From Sarcocystis neurona (taxonomy: Eukaryota; Apicomplexa; Conoidasida; Eucoccidiorida; Sarcocystidae): a DNA stretch of 64,000 nucleotides. The position numbers and the translations under genes are program-made. Within the stretch, counting starts at the first letter, position 1, and each line of letters begins with the position of its first letter. This document shows positions 12,468 through 24,451 of this stretch, piece by piece. The notes beneath the pieces were generated by a model. That model was not told the DNA's origin. It made no database searches and saw nothing but the letters and a program-made list of their open reading frames with translations. The stretch spans positions 1,868,594 to 1,932,593 of the forward strand of contig KL647305.1 of assembly GCA_000727475.1 (NCBI GenBank), in the 5' to 3' direction.

Positions 12468-14448
12468 TTATATTTTGTAAATGAGAGCTCCTCCGTGGCG
12501 CAGCTTCCTACACCAGACGACGAAATAATCCGCCGCTAGAATGCTGTGCAGCAGATCCGCTAGAAACAACCCTACGAAGTGCTCACCTGTGGAAAAAAAT
12601 AGAGACGGACAAGGCAAGAAGGGCAAATGAAAGACGCGTGTAAAACTGCAGCAGCACGGGAACGAGACAACCTCGTCCGTCACCAGATGTCACTCTTTTG
12701 CAAAGGCGACAGAGGATCGCTACTACTTTCAAGGCGGGAAGGAAACCAAGGTGGGTTGCACGAACCACAAATAAAAACAACATTTACAGAAGATTTAACA
12801 GTGCCATCCCGAATAACGTATCTAGTTCGAAGAACATGACATGCGAGCATAGGCTGTCACACAGACACACAAAACGCAGTGTGTCCCTCCCTGCAGTTTT
12901 CTCAACTAAAAATAACCAACTCCCTCACACGTACGGAGAAGGCACAGCCTGCGTCTGAATATACTGTATATACATATACATGTATACATATGTCCTGAAC
13001 AGAAACGCGTGCTTTAAACTGAGAGAAAAAAGGGGTATATATCATGTCGTCGACGCCTCTTTAAATATAATTCATTTGTATGGGACAAAGAAGGGACAGG
13101 ATTCACGCTGTTTGTTGTCATTCTCTCCCTATATGTCTGTACTTATCTGCAAATGTGTAGATTCTCCACCGAAGACGACAGAAGAAGCACGTCCATTCTT
13201 CACTTGAACGCAACGTTCACACGGGTGTCGCTACTCAGCCAACGAAATTGCTGCGACGTACAAAGATACACATTATTTATACTTGTGTACTAGTGTGGAC
13301 CCCGACACACCTACACGTATATGTGCATGCATACACGTCTACCTACAGATACATTTATAGACGGGCGTGTGCCCGTACGCACTTCCGTGTGGGGGAGAGC
13401 ATCGGCACGCACGAAAAGGTCCTCTTTCTTTGAAGAAGAGTAATCTCTTCTTCGTCACCGTGAACTCTTCTTCACGGAAGAAAACAGAGTTGTACGCAGA
13501 TCGTAGAGACAGCAGAAAAGGTACATCCACGCAGCAAAGAGGAACGGCACGGTATGAAACGAAGCGTCTATCCGCCAGAAGAAAACACACTTTTCGCCAA
13601 CAGAAGAAAGTGTCGCTCCAGCGCATACTGAAGAGACGACGCGGTTCTCTCGCGCGGAAACGGCAGGGGAAAAAAGGGTTCACTTTCTGCGTCAAAGAGG
13701 GGGAAGACGAAAGTCCCTCTGGCACAAAGAAACGAACAGCCTTATTTGCACAGAGTGGGAGAGGACAAAACTCAGAACGCAGGAACTCTTTTTTGATAAG
13801 AGAATTTTTGCCGGAGTATTAAACTGGAGAAGAACGGCTCACACACACAACTCTGAGGAGAAACCCACGCGTCATCTCAAACTCCTTCCTGCTAAAAAAA
13901 AAGAAAGCGGGGAAGTGCACCCCTGTAGAGACGCCTACAAAATTCGCACGGGCGCGCTTCTTTTTTGAACGATGAAGAGAAATTTGCAACAGATTAGTTC
14001 CACATTAGAGCGGCTGACGACGAACTCCGTAAAGTAGCAACCCAGCAAAATGTACGCGCCCACGGATTTCTACTTCGGGAAAGAGAGGGGAAAAGCCTGT
14101 TTTGAGTAATTAAACAAGGGGTGCAGTCGTAATACGTGTAGTGCCCGCTGCTGCAGACTTTCTTACATTTCCTTGCTAGGTACGTATTCGACACTTCCAG
14201 TACTACGTTTATATCCCCGGTGTAAATTCATATATACATATATATATATATATGTGTACACGCATATGGACTTGTTTGTTTTGTATGTGTCTACACTTGT
14301 GTCTGGAGGTGGTTTTGTACACGATTAATAAAATATAGAAGTGTGTTTACTCAAAAGATATGAAAACACGTGGGGATGTATATATCCTACAAAAGTATCT
14401 TTTAAGCTTAATACTGCTTGCCCCTGGAGTAGAAATTTTATGTGTACG

Positions 14449-14484
<36 letters not shown>

Positions 14485-17400
14485 TGTATACTTGTGTACG
14501 CATGTAGGCGTACAAAAGATATGGAAGTAGGTGTGGATGTATTTTTTCGAAAGAAATATTCATTAAGCTTACATACTGTTAACACTGAAGTGGGAATTCT
14601 TTGTGGATATATATATATATATGTGTATGTATACGTGTCGGCACACGTCTCCTCTTACGTGTGTTTACAGGCATATGTGTGTACCCACAACTTATAAATG
14701 TATATTTATTTCTGCGAGTGTAAACGTGTACACATACACGTCTGCAGATCTACGTGTATATATTTGCAACCGGGGGCATATTTATATCTGCCTGTATAAT
14801 CCACACAAAGCATACACGCGTGTAGACAGTTAGCTGCATAGACGCTTCCGCACGCGGATTGATATTTGTACACATACGCTTAAAAGCAAGTTCAGAAGAT
14901 CTATCTTGCAGCTTACCCTGTAAGAACAAAGTAACCCAAAAGAAGAGTCGCACAACCCTGGAAAGTACGAGCAGTCCTACGTAGTGTGATGTCAACGGCT
15001 CCACCTGAAGAGAAAAAGAATACACGGGTGTACACCTCAACGAAGTAAGAGTCCTGTTGTATGCACTTGACAACTGTATAAGCGACTTTGCTCCACATGC
15101 TTCGTATACAATAGCGTTGATACCATCAATACATATATTTGATATATATACAGATAGATAGATATAGATATATGTGTGCGGTGCTACATGCGAGAAGTTG
15201 ACTTCTCTTGTCTCTGCAGGAACCATAGTCGCAGTATCAGTTCAGAATCTTAATATTTGCACAGGAAGGCTGCAGACCTTGTTGTGCTGTCTTACTGTTG
15301 TACCGCTCCTGTACATGTCGTCAATTTCACAGACGCCGAAATATACACATACATTTAGGTATATATATGTATACATGTAATCAGGGAGAGGTTTGCATCC
15401 AGACACGTGTGTCTGTACACACATACATATATATATATATATGTATATGTAGAGGGAGAGGTGTGCACCCAGTTACGTTTGTCTATGCGCGTGTGCCTCT
15501 TACAACACTAGAGACATGAATATATATGTATGTGCTTGATTTTTCAGTAGCAGTGAAATTCTTCGACATTTGGCCCCTGCACCTATCGAACTACGTATCT
15601 ATCCATTGCACTCCATATAGGCTGCTTATCTTGACGTAGTTGTATGAATGTACACCATAGGTGTACACGTATCTGTGTGTACGCCTGGATTGTATACACA
15701 TATCTGTACTTATAGCGGTACAACTTTAAGAATACAAGATATGTGTAGAGGGAGAGAGAGAGGCCAAAGGCCTCTACGTACGTGTACAACACCATTTGTA
15801 TCATATGAAATGGCGCAACCTCTTTTGTACGCGTGACTTGCTGACACCTTTTCCTCCTCCAGGAACGTTCGAGAGCTATGTAGATATTTATTCATCCTCT
15901 GCCTTTGTCGGCGCGGCAGAGAGACACGCGTGCAGTCTATCTCCGTTAATTCATGTAGCAGACTAAACACTTAAACGTTAGGCTGCAGGGACACGACAAG
16001 TCGGTAAGACTGTTCGGACGAATTCATAGTAGTATAACCTACGCGTATAAATACTCTCTGTATGTACCTCATAGATCTTCAGGCGCGTGAAGCATATCTA
16101 CCTATCTAACTATATATATGTATATATCTGCCCGTTAGTGCGAGTAGTCGGATTGAGCAAATCTCACCTCCAGCATGTGTCTCATCAGGTAGAGCTGCGG
16201 CAGCAATCCCACTGCCTCTGCGTATATTGTGAAAGCGACAAGCACTTGAACCGTCCACCAGCTGCGTCCGGGGTGAACTAGGAAAGCTAGCAGAAACGTT
16301 GCTGCACACCGACATCAAGAAAAAAATGAATCTGAAGGAAGTCTCTGCAGCTAGTCGTTCAGACGCTTGTGCGTCTTCATACGCCGCCCTCTATAGGATA
16401 CACACGTACGTGTATAAAAGTGTGTAAATCCTCGTTTGTGTACATGGTTGTGGAATTGCTTGGACATATACACACCGGTGGAAGTAGGTGAGCCTGCTTC
16501 ATAGGAAGTCTCAGCGTGATCGATTAGACTGCGTACGCATTAGCAGAGTCAAACAACACACCTAACACGTGCGCGTGAATATACATATACTTGAATATAT
16601 ATATATATATATGTGGACTCAAGTGTGTATACGTAAACGGTCACCTCTGTATCTGTATCTACGCGAATTGGTGCACGTAGGCAAGACGTGTAAAGAAGTT
16701 GGATAGAATGTGACCGTCCGCTGTAATAAGCGGTGACAAAAAGAATGCAGAAAGATATGTGTCTGTAGGTACAAATATAGATATATGCACACATACGCAT
16801 GCGTGTACCTACTCCCCTTCTGCCTGCGCGTGCCTAAATACGTTGCCACTAATGTTCCGCTTTCTACTAAAGAACTAAAAGTTCGTGCTGGAAAAATCGT
16901 TTAAGATTCCCTTGTGACTACATTGTAGGTACACACGCGACTTTGGCTGGACATTATTTCACCCTCCGTAACAGCTCGGGATCTCACAGCGGGAGCGTCC
17001 GCGCGGCTCACGTAGATCTGTTTGTACCTATGTATATATATATAGGTACATATATGTATATATATATGTATCTGTACGTGTACATATGCGTGTACATCAT
17101 CCCAGCCGCATACAGATGTAACCTTCGGTGACACACTTCAAATATATACATGTGTATATATATACCTAGATACATATAGTCTATATATGCAGTACACCGG
17201 TCAAATATACACATATGTGTATATATGTATACCTGCAAAGATGTGCGATGTATACGAAATGTACACTAGTATGTATTTGTATTCGTCGTGGTGATGTGGG
17301 CCTTCTCTCGGTCCTGTGTTGGTCTTACCAGGAAGAAGAAATATAACTCTGAAGGGCATCCAGGGGGCCTTTCTATTCGTATGGCGGAAAGCGTATAAAT

Positions 17401-18822
17401 AATAGGTGAGAGCTAGCGAAGCTACAGTGCTGCAGAACAGCTCCAAGTATGCCACCCACGTCTGCATTCGGTTCACAAAACAAAGCAGCAATAGACGCAG
17501 GACCTTTATTCTTTGCCTCTATTTCTGCAGGACCATTAACGTATTATGGAATCACTAATATTGCGGTTGTTGAAGCGTATAAGCATGAGAATTATATATA
17601 TATAGATAGATAGATATATATGCATATAAACGCATTTGCTCAAAGGATTCTGTTACGGGCGCATCTACGCAAGTAAATACGCACAGATAAGCATATTCAA
17701 TCATACACACAGCCTTGTGTGATTGGACGTCTCCTAGCGCAGAGACAGAAGAGACACGTCTATCGCGGTGTACTGTTGAGAGAAGCCAAAATCCTTCTTT
17801 ACAGCAGCTGTTCACAGGCTAGGCTTCTCCGCTATTGTCTCTTATGGAATTGTCCGTAGAGAAGGCAGAAGCAGCGATCTTGGATATCACCTCGCAGATT
17901 TACATGTATTCGTTAAATACACTGTACTCCCTCTATTATTACTTTTCTTTAGGGTAGACGCATTACAAGAAAGAGTCAACGTTTTCGGCACCACAACCGT
18001 GCGAGATAGGAAAGATGAACACATCGTGAACCTGGGTTGAGACACCGTGATCAATTAATTATGTTTACCATAGAGTAAACATAGCGAAGAAGGTTAATAG
18101 AAGATGAAGTGTTCCGGTAGACATTTTTAGACACGTGTTTTCCTCTGCAAAACATTGTACATGCCACTTCCCTCCGCTTGCAGTTTAAACGCGTATCCAC
18201 ATTTTCCTTAGCTTGCAGTTAAAATCCACATTTTCCATCGATTCTTCACTGTCGCAATGCATACACGTAATATATATATTCACATATATGGATGCATTCT
18301 AGCTGTCCGTGGTCCGCAGACGCAGATACCTCAATATTGTAGTCCCTGTGTATAGATCTACTCCTCCAGATACAAGAATCTGAACCAGGTATAAACACCA
18401 CCACATCAATACTGTAGTCCCTGTGTGTAGATCAAGTCCTCCAGATCAATATTCTAGTCCCTGTGTATAGATCTACTAGTCCAGATCCATGAATCTGAAC
18501 AAGCCATAGGTAGAAAGCGTAAACTACACTGTCGTTACTGACAAAACCTTAAGGTACTGCGCTGCCTGTGTTAACGAGCTATCCTCTTGTAACTTCCACA
18601 ATACCTCCAGTATAGTGTTCTACGTTGATCTGGGTCAAGCCTCACCTCGACAAGTCTGGTGTCCAGATACCAAACGCAGCGCGATACGGTAGCGATCAAA
18701 AAGCAGATCTGTGTATCTATTGAGAGGCCGTAGACGGTGCGTTGCTGGTGTATTTTGTACAACAGCACGCAGCTGGCAGCAAAGTGAATGAGGTATCCAA
18801 GGATGAACAACCACACCTCCAT
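12468..18822 (-). CDS. ERD2-like: ER lumen protein-retaining receptor (KDEL receptor/ERD2) family protein, 5 exons
   Basis: Exons on the minus strand are 18822-18646, 17461-17329, 16301-16168, 15004-14917 and 12586-12468, giving 216 residues, the normal length of the family. Donors are gtgagg, gtaaga, gtgaga and gtaagc; acceptors all end in cag after pyrimidine tracts, and every junction keeps phase (0,1,0,1). The protein is a seven-helix receptor that in other eukaryotes returns escaped ER proteins from the Golgi. Seen directly: the first-loop motif RTVYGLSIDTQ (residues 28-38), WYLD (51-54), FRVIFLLP near 97, the signature YAEAVGLLPQL (130-140), SHYVGLLVLSR (154-164) and ADLLHSILAADY (187-198) near the C terminus. 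The start is the first ATG of exon 1, where family members also begin, in context catcATGG. Compared with canonical KDEL receptors, from memory, an Arg near residue 5 and the Tyr before Arg164 are absent, so this may be a divergent ERD2-like paralogue. Introns total about 5.7 kb. Confidence 0.93.
14341..14665. repeat. Diverged tandem duplication inside ERD2 intron 4
   Basis: A block starting caaaagatatg at about 14353 and containing ggatgtat, then taagctta and atactg, recurs about 160 bases later starting at about 14514 with the same elements in order. Each copy is followed by a TA tract (14447-14466 and 14611-14622), so the unit appears to be unique sequence plus microsatellite. Confidence 0.6.
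14447..14486. repeat. (TA)n(GA)n compound microsatellite
   Basis: About ten TA units are followed directly by about nine GA units. It lies within ERD2 intron 4. Confidence 0.9.
15005..16167 (-). other. ERD2 intron 3 (1163 bp)
   Basis: The intron begins gtgaga at 16167 and ends ttctcttcag at 15005. It is filled with TATATG and TGTACAC microsatellite blocks and a ggagaggt(t/g)tgca(t/c)cca motif repeated near 15385 and 15453. No coding exon is visible. Confidence 0.85.
16302..17328 (-). other. ERD2 intron 2 (1027 bp)
   Basis: The intron begins gtaaga at 17328 and ends ttgatgtcggtgtgcag at 16302. It contains dense TA/TATG microsatellite at 16585-16612 and 17030-17230. Short frames in it are low complexity Tyr/Ile/His-rich products of the repeat. 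Confidence 0.85.
17462..18645 (-). other. ERD2 intron 1 (1184 bp)
   Basis: The intron begins gtgagg at 18645 and ends with cgaatgcag at 17462. It contains a small cluster of a repeated element at 18335-18500, listed separately, and TA tracts near 17595 and 18275. Confidence 0.85.
18330..18500. repeat. Imperfect short repeats (tagtccctgtgt(a/g)tagatc), 3 copies
   Basis: The element (a/t)attgtagtccctgtgtatagatctact followed by tccagat recurs three times, at about 18333, 18410 and 18450, with small changes. Two copies are followed by a further gaatctgaac element. It lies wholly in intron 1 of the ERD2 gene. Confidence 0.7.
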
Positions 18823-21800
18823 GATGACGTTGCGAACGTAACCAGTTGGACGCGAATAGTCTATGATGTGTGGGAACGCAGTCAGCAGCAGGGGACAGGC
18901 GCGCACTAAGACTGGAGCTCTGCCCGTCGTGGTGGCAACTCTCGTGACACCGTTCAACGCTGATATTCACATGGGAAGTGTACCCGCCGTGAGGGTCGTA
19001 ACGTTGGAGGGGGACTGCCAACACGGAAGATCACCGCAGCAGAATGTCAACCAGCAACCTTAATGTAGGGAGCAAAATCACAACTCGTGCGGAGAACCTC
19101 GAGGACAGCGGATCTTCCGTGGAGCATCACCTAAATGTCTGCAGGCAGGTATAAATGCCTCTTCTGCCGTGCACATACGTACACACATACGTACTCTCGT
19201 TTTGCAGCATCAACTGTAATATGCAAGTTGTGGCTGCAATTGAGAAACCGGCACTGTTATATATTTTGTGTTACGCGTGTCAGGTGGTGAAAGTGTCTGT
19301 TGGAATTGATGTAGGATGCACTAAAAATACCTGAACCGTTTTTGTTACGCATGAAGTCGACTGAAACCTTTCAAGTGTTATTCGTTCACTCAGAAAGAAT
19401 GTCATTCTCTAGAAAAGACAGCAGGGAGTAGTCTTGAAGCTCCGGATCGGGAGCTGTTCGTCTGAGACTGCCTCGCGGCCGACCTACGGTTCATAAATAA
19501 AGCTACTCCCTGCAAACGGGCAGCATTCTCGTACGTGACCATACTTGAAAACATACAAGAAGGAAAGTATAGGAATGAGAAACGCCCCCTTCGAACAGAA
19601 TGTGTCTGGAGGAGGGAGATAGGAAAACTGGAGGAAAGCAGAGAGTAAGACTTATGATTTAGTGTGACACTCGGGAGGAATTCCTGCCCAAATACCGTTT
19701 CTTTTGTACCCACACTCGCAGTGAAAGGTCGAAGATGATGACCAGCCTGCGCGGACCAACAACCTGCAGGAGGACAATGCCGTAAATAAAAGTATCAGAT
19801 CAGACCTGCAATAGCACCAGTTTAAACCTTTAACTCGGCACCCAAAACATGTTGCCAAGAAACTGGGGAACCGCGCGTCTTGCAACAAGGGGACTTTAGT
19901 TCCGCTCTATTAGTGCCACCACACCACGCGAGAGCAGAAGGCGCAGAGAAAAGCCGACGGCGTAGCTATTCTCGTACATACGGTGCGCGGGAAAAAATCC
20001 GGTGCGCAAAAAAGGTCGGAAACTCCGTATCCTAGTTGAGAATTCAACTTCCATACGACGGGAGGGAAGGCATTCACAAGTTAAAAACCTGAAGCGAGCG
20101 TTGAAAGGTGTGGACCGGTGGTTGAACGGCGAGAAAGAGGCTTAAAACGGTGGGCGAACGACGCGCGCGTGAAAGAGCAGAGGACCGTTTCCGGAGTAAA
20201 GTACTTTGCGCATGGCCGTGATTAGAGGCAGAGAGCTTGTGTGTAGGCAGTACACCAACAGAGGGGGGCTGACGAATCAAAACTCCCAAGGGCTGCAGAT
20301 GATCTATCCAATCCGCTCATTCCAACGCTGATGGAACTATAGCATTTCACTTCTTTTTGATGTAGTCGCTGAAATTTTTGCCGCCACTGAAGCACAGTAA
20401 CTTCTTGCAGTCCCGAAGAGTCCTAAACTATACAGTGTTCAGACGCATTTGGATTCTGGAGGAATGCGCCGGGTTCAACACCGTGCACACCGGTACATTC
20501 ACTGAGGACACGCAGAGCTAAAAAAAAGGCAGTACGTTTACATGCATATAATGCGGGCTGGGGAATAGTAGCACTGTTGGGAAATGAAAGCACTACAGTG
20601 TGCGCACACCGCACCACCGGATTGCACGCCCGTACCCATATGTGTTGTATTATTGTGCATGTACACATAGACATACATCCACCGTTCACAGACAGTGTAT
20701 AGCAGCTTCACACACGTGGCTCGCCCAATGTTGACAGCCCCGTAGCGTTCATACCACTATCGTTGCAGGAGAAAGTTCAACAGATTCCACTTTCCAGAAC
20801 AGAACAGGCGGTGACGCGAGCGGTGACCAGACAGCAGTTCTTATCCCAGGCCGACATTTCACGGGCAAGTGCTTCCTGAACGTTGAAGGAAGACGGAGTG
20901 TCGCCAGGGCCATTGAACGCTCAAGGACAGAGTATTCGAGAAAGGCGCAGGCTGCGTGTACGTTTTACAGACTGAGTACATCTGCGTGAATACGGTTTCA
21001 TAATCTATGGAGGTGCCACAGATGCGCACGCGCGACAGTAGTCGATTTTGAATTTTCGTTGCTAGTAGCGATCGAAGAGTTGCAAGGTTACGAAGGATTC
21101 CCCGAAAGCACTAGTGGTAGTGCCCAGTAATTCTAACGGCGTTGGCAATGGCTACAAAAATTAGCCGGATACTAACTTATGGACAGACAGTCTCGGGCAC
21201 GAGTCTCTGCGGAGGAAATCCAGCGGTACTCACCTCCCCACTGAGCCGCACCTGGGAAGTTTTTTGCAGTAACTGCTCGTGTATGTGTGGAGTGCTTTGC
21301 AAAAACTTTGCCATCGGGAGAACCACTGTACCCGAGAGAGCAAAACCAGGATCTATTCTTATGTGTTTATGTGGCACGTCACTTTAAGCTGGAGTCCCAC
21401 TGATGGAATGGAGCCTGCAGCTGTCGCGTAGCGGGCAGCTGTTGCAGCAACTCAACGGCCGTGAGTTATACGATGAATACAAGTATATGATAGAGGCGCC
21501 AGGGGCTGCTGCTGCATCCATAGATTTTCCCACGCTTTGCTATTCACGCTGCAGGGGACCAAAAGCATGAGAGTAGCTGACTTCCCTCCCAAAGCTTCGG
21601 AGGCGTCCGAAGAACCCCCTTGTATTCGACAAAATTCCAGGGTGGCGTACAGCATGAGTAAGGCAATATGAACTGGCACGAAAAAAAGCTGTATAGCAGC
21701 AACCGTAAAATTTTAGAATAGTAGCGCGTTAGTCACACTTTATTTCCGCACTTGCAAGACTTCTGTAAGACGTGTGCATGTCTCTTCGACGTGCTACCTA

Positions 21801-22383
21801 CAACTGGGAACCTGTGTGTGCGTGAGGGGATCACATTGTGCCTTGTCTCCCCGGCCTCGTTTCAGCGGAGAGAGAGGAGTACGAAATACACAAATGCGCC
21901 GGCAATGATACGTGGCTAGGAGGTGACTAACGGGTTTCCTCAAAAATGTCATCCACCGGCGTCGTCTACGACGTATTCTACCGCCCTGCGTTCTCTGCAG
22001 GCCACAGCCGTATTGGTCTCCCTTTATCGCTTGATGACAAACAAAGCAGCTTTTACACGGAACAAGTGTTTCTGTGACTTCCTAAAACTCGTCATTTTGC
22101 GTGGACAGCAAGATACAGGTGCAAAGCATGTCGTACAACAGAACCACTGTACATCGCCGGCGTACGTTATGCACCTGGGAAAAAATTTCTATCCTCGGTT
22201 GCAGTGAGCAGCAGTTCCCTTGTTCAACACCCACCGGCTTCTCCGTTTTCTCATATCGGAATGAAAACAATCTGTTTCCTGCTTGACGTCCTCTGCTTCA
22301 TTTGACGCCCATGGGGAATCATGCGCAGCAATCGCGCATCATGCACTGATGAAAACGCGAATAACAAGCCGCTTTCATGACAC
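18823..22383. other. Upstream of ERD2; no confident gene
   Basis: This should include the ERD2 5' untranslated region and promoter. Minus-strand frames at 19402-19888 and 20074-20289 have no domain and no linked splice sites. One minus-strand stretch ending at 21234 is a better exon candidate and is listed separately. CAG runs and microsatellites are scarce here. Confidence 0.4.
21234..21377 (-). CDS. Candidate internal exon, unknown protein
   Basis: A minus-strand frame encodes a balanced, non-repetitive segment (including GFALSGTVVLPMAKFLQ and HIHEQLLQKTSQ) that stops making sense at a good donor, GAG followed by gtgagt at 21233. A second minus-strand frame at 21452-21679 could belong to the same gene. 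The 5' boundary is not resolved and no family is recognised. Confidence 0.25.
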
Positions 22384-22632
22384 CTACTTCCTTCTCTTCC
22401 GCGCTGCGTATAATGCGTCGTCCAAGAGCTCTCTACGTTGAAGGAGTGTGGTCTGCTGTATTGTAGAAATTACTAGCTTGAACGCGACTTCGTTTCCACA
22501 ACAAATGATACAACTGTCTTCGTGCACGTGTGAATACCTTGCACACTTGATAGCTTTGGTGGGCACGCAAACGTAGCGTAAGTGTGCAAATCCTTCGCCT
22601 GCTACACCATTTCTATTAAGGAGAGCGCGGCC
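22384..22632 (-). CDS. Candidate 3'-terminal exon, unknown basic protein
   Basis: The minus-strand frame is open from after a TGA at 22635-22633 to a TAG at 22386-22384. It reads as ordinary protein without low complexity: a Cys-containing segment (EDSCIICCGNEVAFKLV) and a basic, helical C terminus (RRELLDDALYAARKRRK). The upstream acceptor is uncertain; AG dinucleotides lie at the start of the open stretch. I do not recognise the family. The next stretch upstream is the 30-bp minisatellite, so any earlier exons must lie beyond 23.2 kb. Confidence 0.35.
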   Translation of the reverse strand, partial: GRALLNRNGVAGEGFAHLRYVCVPTKAIKCARYSHVHEDSCIICCGNEVAFKLVISTIQQTTLLQRRELLDDALYAARKRRK

Positions 22633-22785
22633 TCATCGGGGTGCCAAGTACGTCCTCCCCATTCCCCTGTGTCAGCTCGTGGTCACTATAAACAAACGGG
22701 TTTCTCGTCCATGTACGCACTTCGTGATTACTACGGTTCCTCTGTAGCCACTTATGAGAAGAGTTTCGGTAATGATTGTGAAGTG

Positions 22786-23242
22786 CCGTCTGACAACCGC
22801 AGTAGTTTCACTGTCTGATTGTCTGGCAGCCGCAATAGTTTAAGTGTGCCGCTGTCCGGAAACCGCAAAACTTTTTTTAAGTTTGTCGTTGTCCGGCAAC
22901 CGCAATACTTTATGTGTCGTTGCCCGGCAACCGCAATACTTTACGTGTCGTTGCCCGGCAACCGCAGTACTTTGAGTGTGTCGTTGTCCGGCAACCGCAA
23001 TACTTTGTGTCGTCCGGCATCCGCAATACAGTGAGCGTGTCGTTCTCCGGAAACCGCAACAGTTTAACTGTGTCGTTGTCCGGCAACTGCAGTACTTTAC
23101 GTGTGTCGTTGTCCTGCAACCGCAATACAGTGAGTGTGTCGTTCTCAGGAAACCGCAACTGTTCAACTGTGTCGTTGTCCGGCAACCGCGATAGTTCGAG
23201 TGTGTCGTTGTCTGGCAGCCGCGATAGTTTGACTGTTTCACC
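22786..23242. repeat. About 30-bp minisatellite, roughly 15 units
   Basis: The unit is close to tgtcgttgtccggcaaccgc plus aatactttgagtg. Units vary by substitution and by 2-5 base gaps, and two variant classes alternate (ggcaaccgcaatac and ggaaaccgcaacag). Because the period is divisible by three, several frames on both strands stay open (plus strand SGNRNTLSVSL-type decapeptides; minus strand CRTTTQLNCCGF-type). Irregular unit lengths break those frames, so I treat it as non-coding. Confidence 0.9.
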
Positions 23243-24451
23243 CTTTGCACCGTATAACTGAGAGCCACCCGTACTCGTTTCCAGATGGCACCGTGACAAC
23301 TGTCTCAAACGCTGTGTCTGTACACCCACAAAGCAGTTTCCGATCCGGCGGATGGCTTTTATGCTTTCTGATGAGGAGCCTCATGTCCATGTCAGTGCAT
23401 CCATTTAACGATGTGTCTTCCTACACGAATTTCACAAGCAATGGCTCAGTATTACGTGTCACCACTGCACAGTACCCCTGCAAAGTCGAATTAAGATGAT
23501 CAGTGTGATTCGCTCTTGGGAGGATGATACGTCCCACAGACGTGTTACTTCTTGACAACCCTTGAGTGTTGGTACGTGTGAATCCGGCCTGCCCCTTGAT
23601 GGTATACGCTGTGCACGCAGTGCAGCAGAGTCGTCAGCAATACAGCACACGCACACGCGTATGGCCACGAATGTGCTACTCTGCTTTTGACAAGAAACCG
23701 ACGTGCACCTCCCTTCTAATATTGGCAAGAGACAAGCATGCAGCTCGGTTGTGTTATTGGTAAGAGACAGGCACGACCTACTTCACGCAATCAGTATTTC
23801 ACCATGCACCGTACAGGTGGCCCTCCTGGTGTTTAATGCACTACAGACCGGTCCGTTGGTGCTTTGACACAGATGTGCGTATATGTGGTTGCGATGAGGT
23901 GGCCAGCCGGGTCGTCACCATGAAGGTGGCAGACCTACTTCGTTAGCCCTACCTGCGGGGGGGCACACGCTAGGCACGTGGATTGTTGTCCATTTCACCA
24001 TCCGTGCCTCCGCCGTCGTTCATTTCCGGAGTTATTTCCACCGTTACCAGCGGGAAATGAGGATGACTGCCACTGACAACTGCACGTTTTGTAGTAAAAG
24101 GGCCTCAAGAGCTTTTGTCCGGCTGTGCAAAGCTTTGATAGCGAATGGTCAGCTAGCCATACGCGCTTACTGTTCGTGCTTCGCTGATTCCCACCCCATG
24201 ATACTGAGATGGTCAGCTAGTCATCAGCGCTTGCTGGTCGTGCTTAGGTTATTCATCGTGTTCTACACATACGGTGCCCCACGCACGTTATGCGTTCGTT
24301 GCCCACAGTCTGCGTAGTGGTGGGCGGGTACGGTCCTCCCCAGTTGTACCCGTCGTTAGGGTGTGCAAGGTTTCGCGTACTGCCTGGGTGTCGACCCGTC
24401 CATATATATGCAGCTCCTCGTCTATAACCAGACGCGTCCGTTTCTCTTCCG
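23243..24451. other. Spacer before the GGQ gene
   Basis: No splice-bounded coding exon is evident. Scattered frames on both strands (for example minus 23459-23728) are unremarkable. Near 24130-24250 the motif tggtcagctag(c/t)cat recurs twice about 63 bases apart. The promoter of the gene at 24452 should lie here. Confidence 0.4.

Larger units (their letters stand above)
12587..14916 (-). other. ERD2 intron 4 (2330 bp)
   Basis: The intron runs from gtaagc at its 5' end (14916) to tttttttccacag at its 3' end. It contains TA microsatellite, a (TA)n(GA)n tract, a diverged duplication and poly-A/purine-rich stretches around 13430-13700 that give long but meaningless frames on both strands. Confidence 0.85.

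Noticed and set aside
13339..13822. Long frames on both strands near 13.5 kb
   Set aside because: They lie in ERD2 intron 4 and result from purine-rich gaagaa sequence; no domain or splice support.
22786..23242. Possible CRISPR-like array of about 30-bp repeats
   Set aside because: Units are contiguous and diverged with no unique spacers between them, and the genome is eukaryotic; it is a minisatellite.
22819..23268. Decapeptide-repeat proteins on both strands of the minisatellite
   Set aside because: Unit lengths vary by non-multiples of three and no start or splice context fits; open frames follow from the 30-base period.
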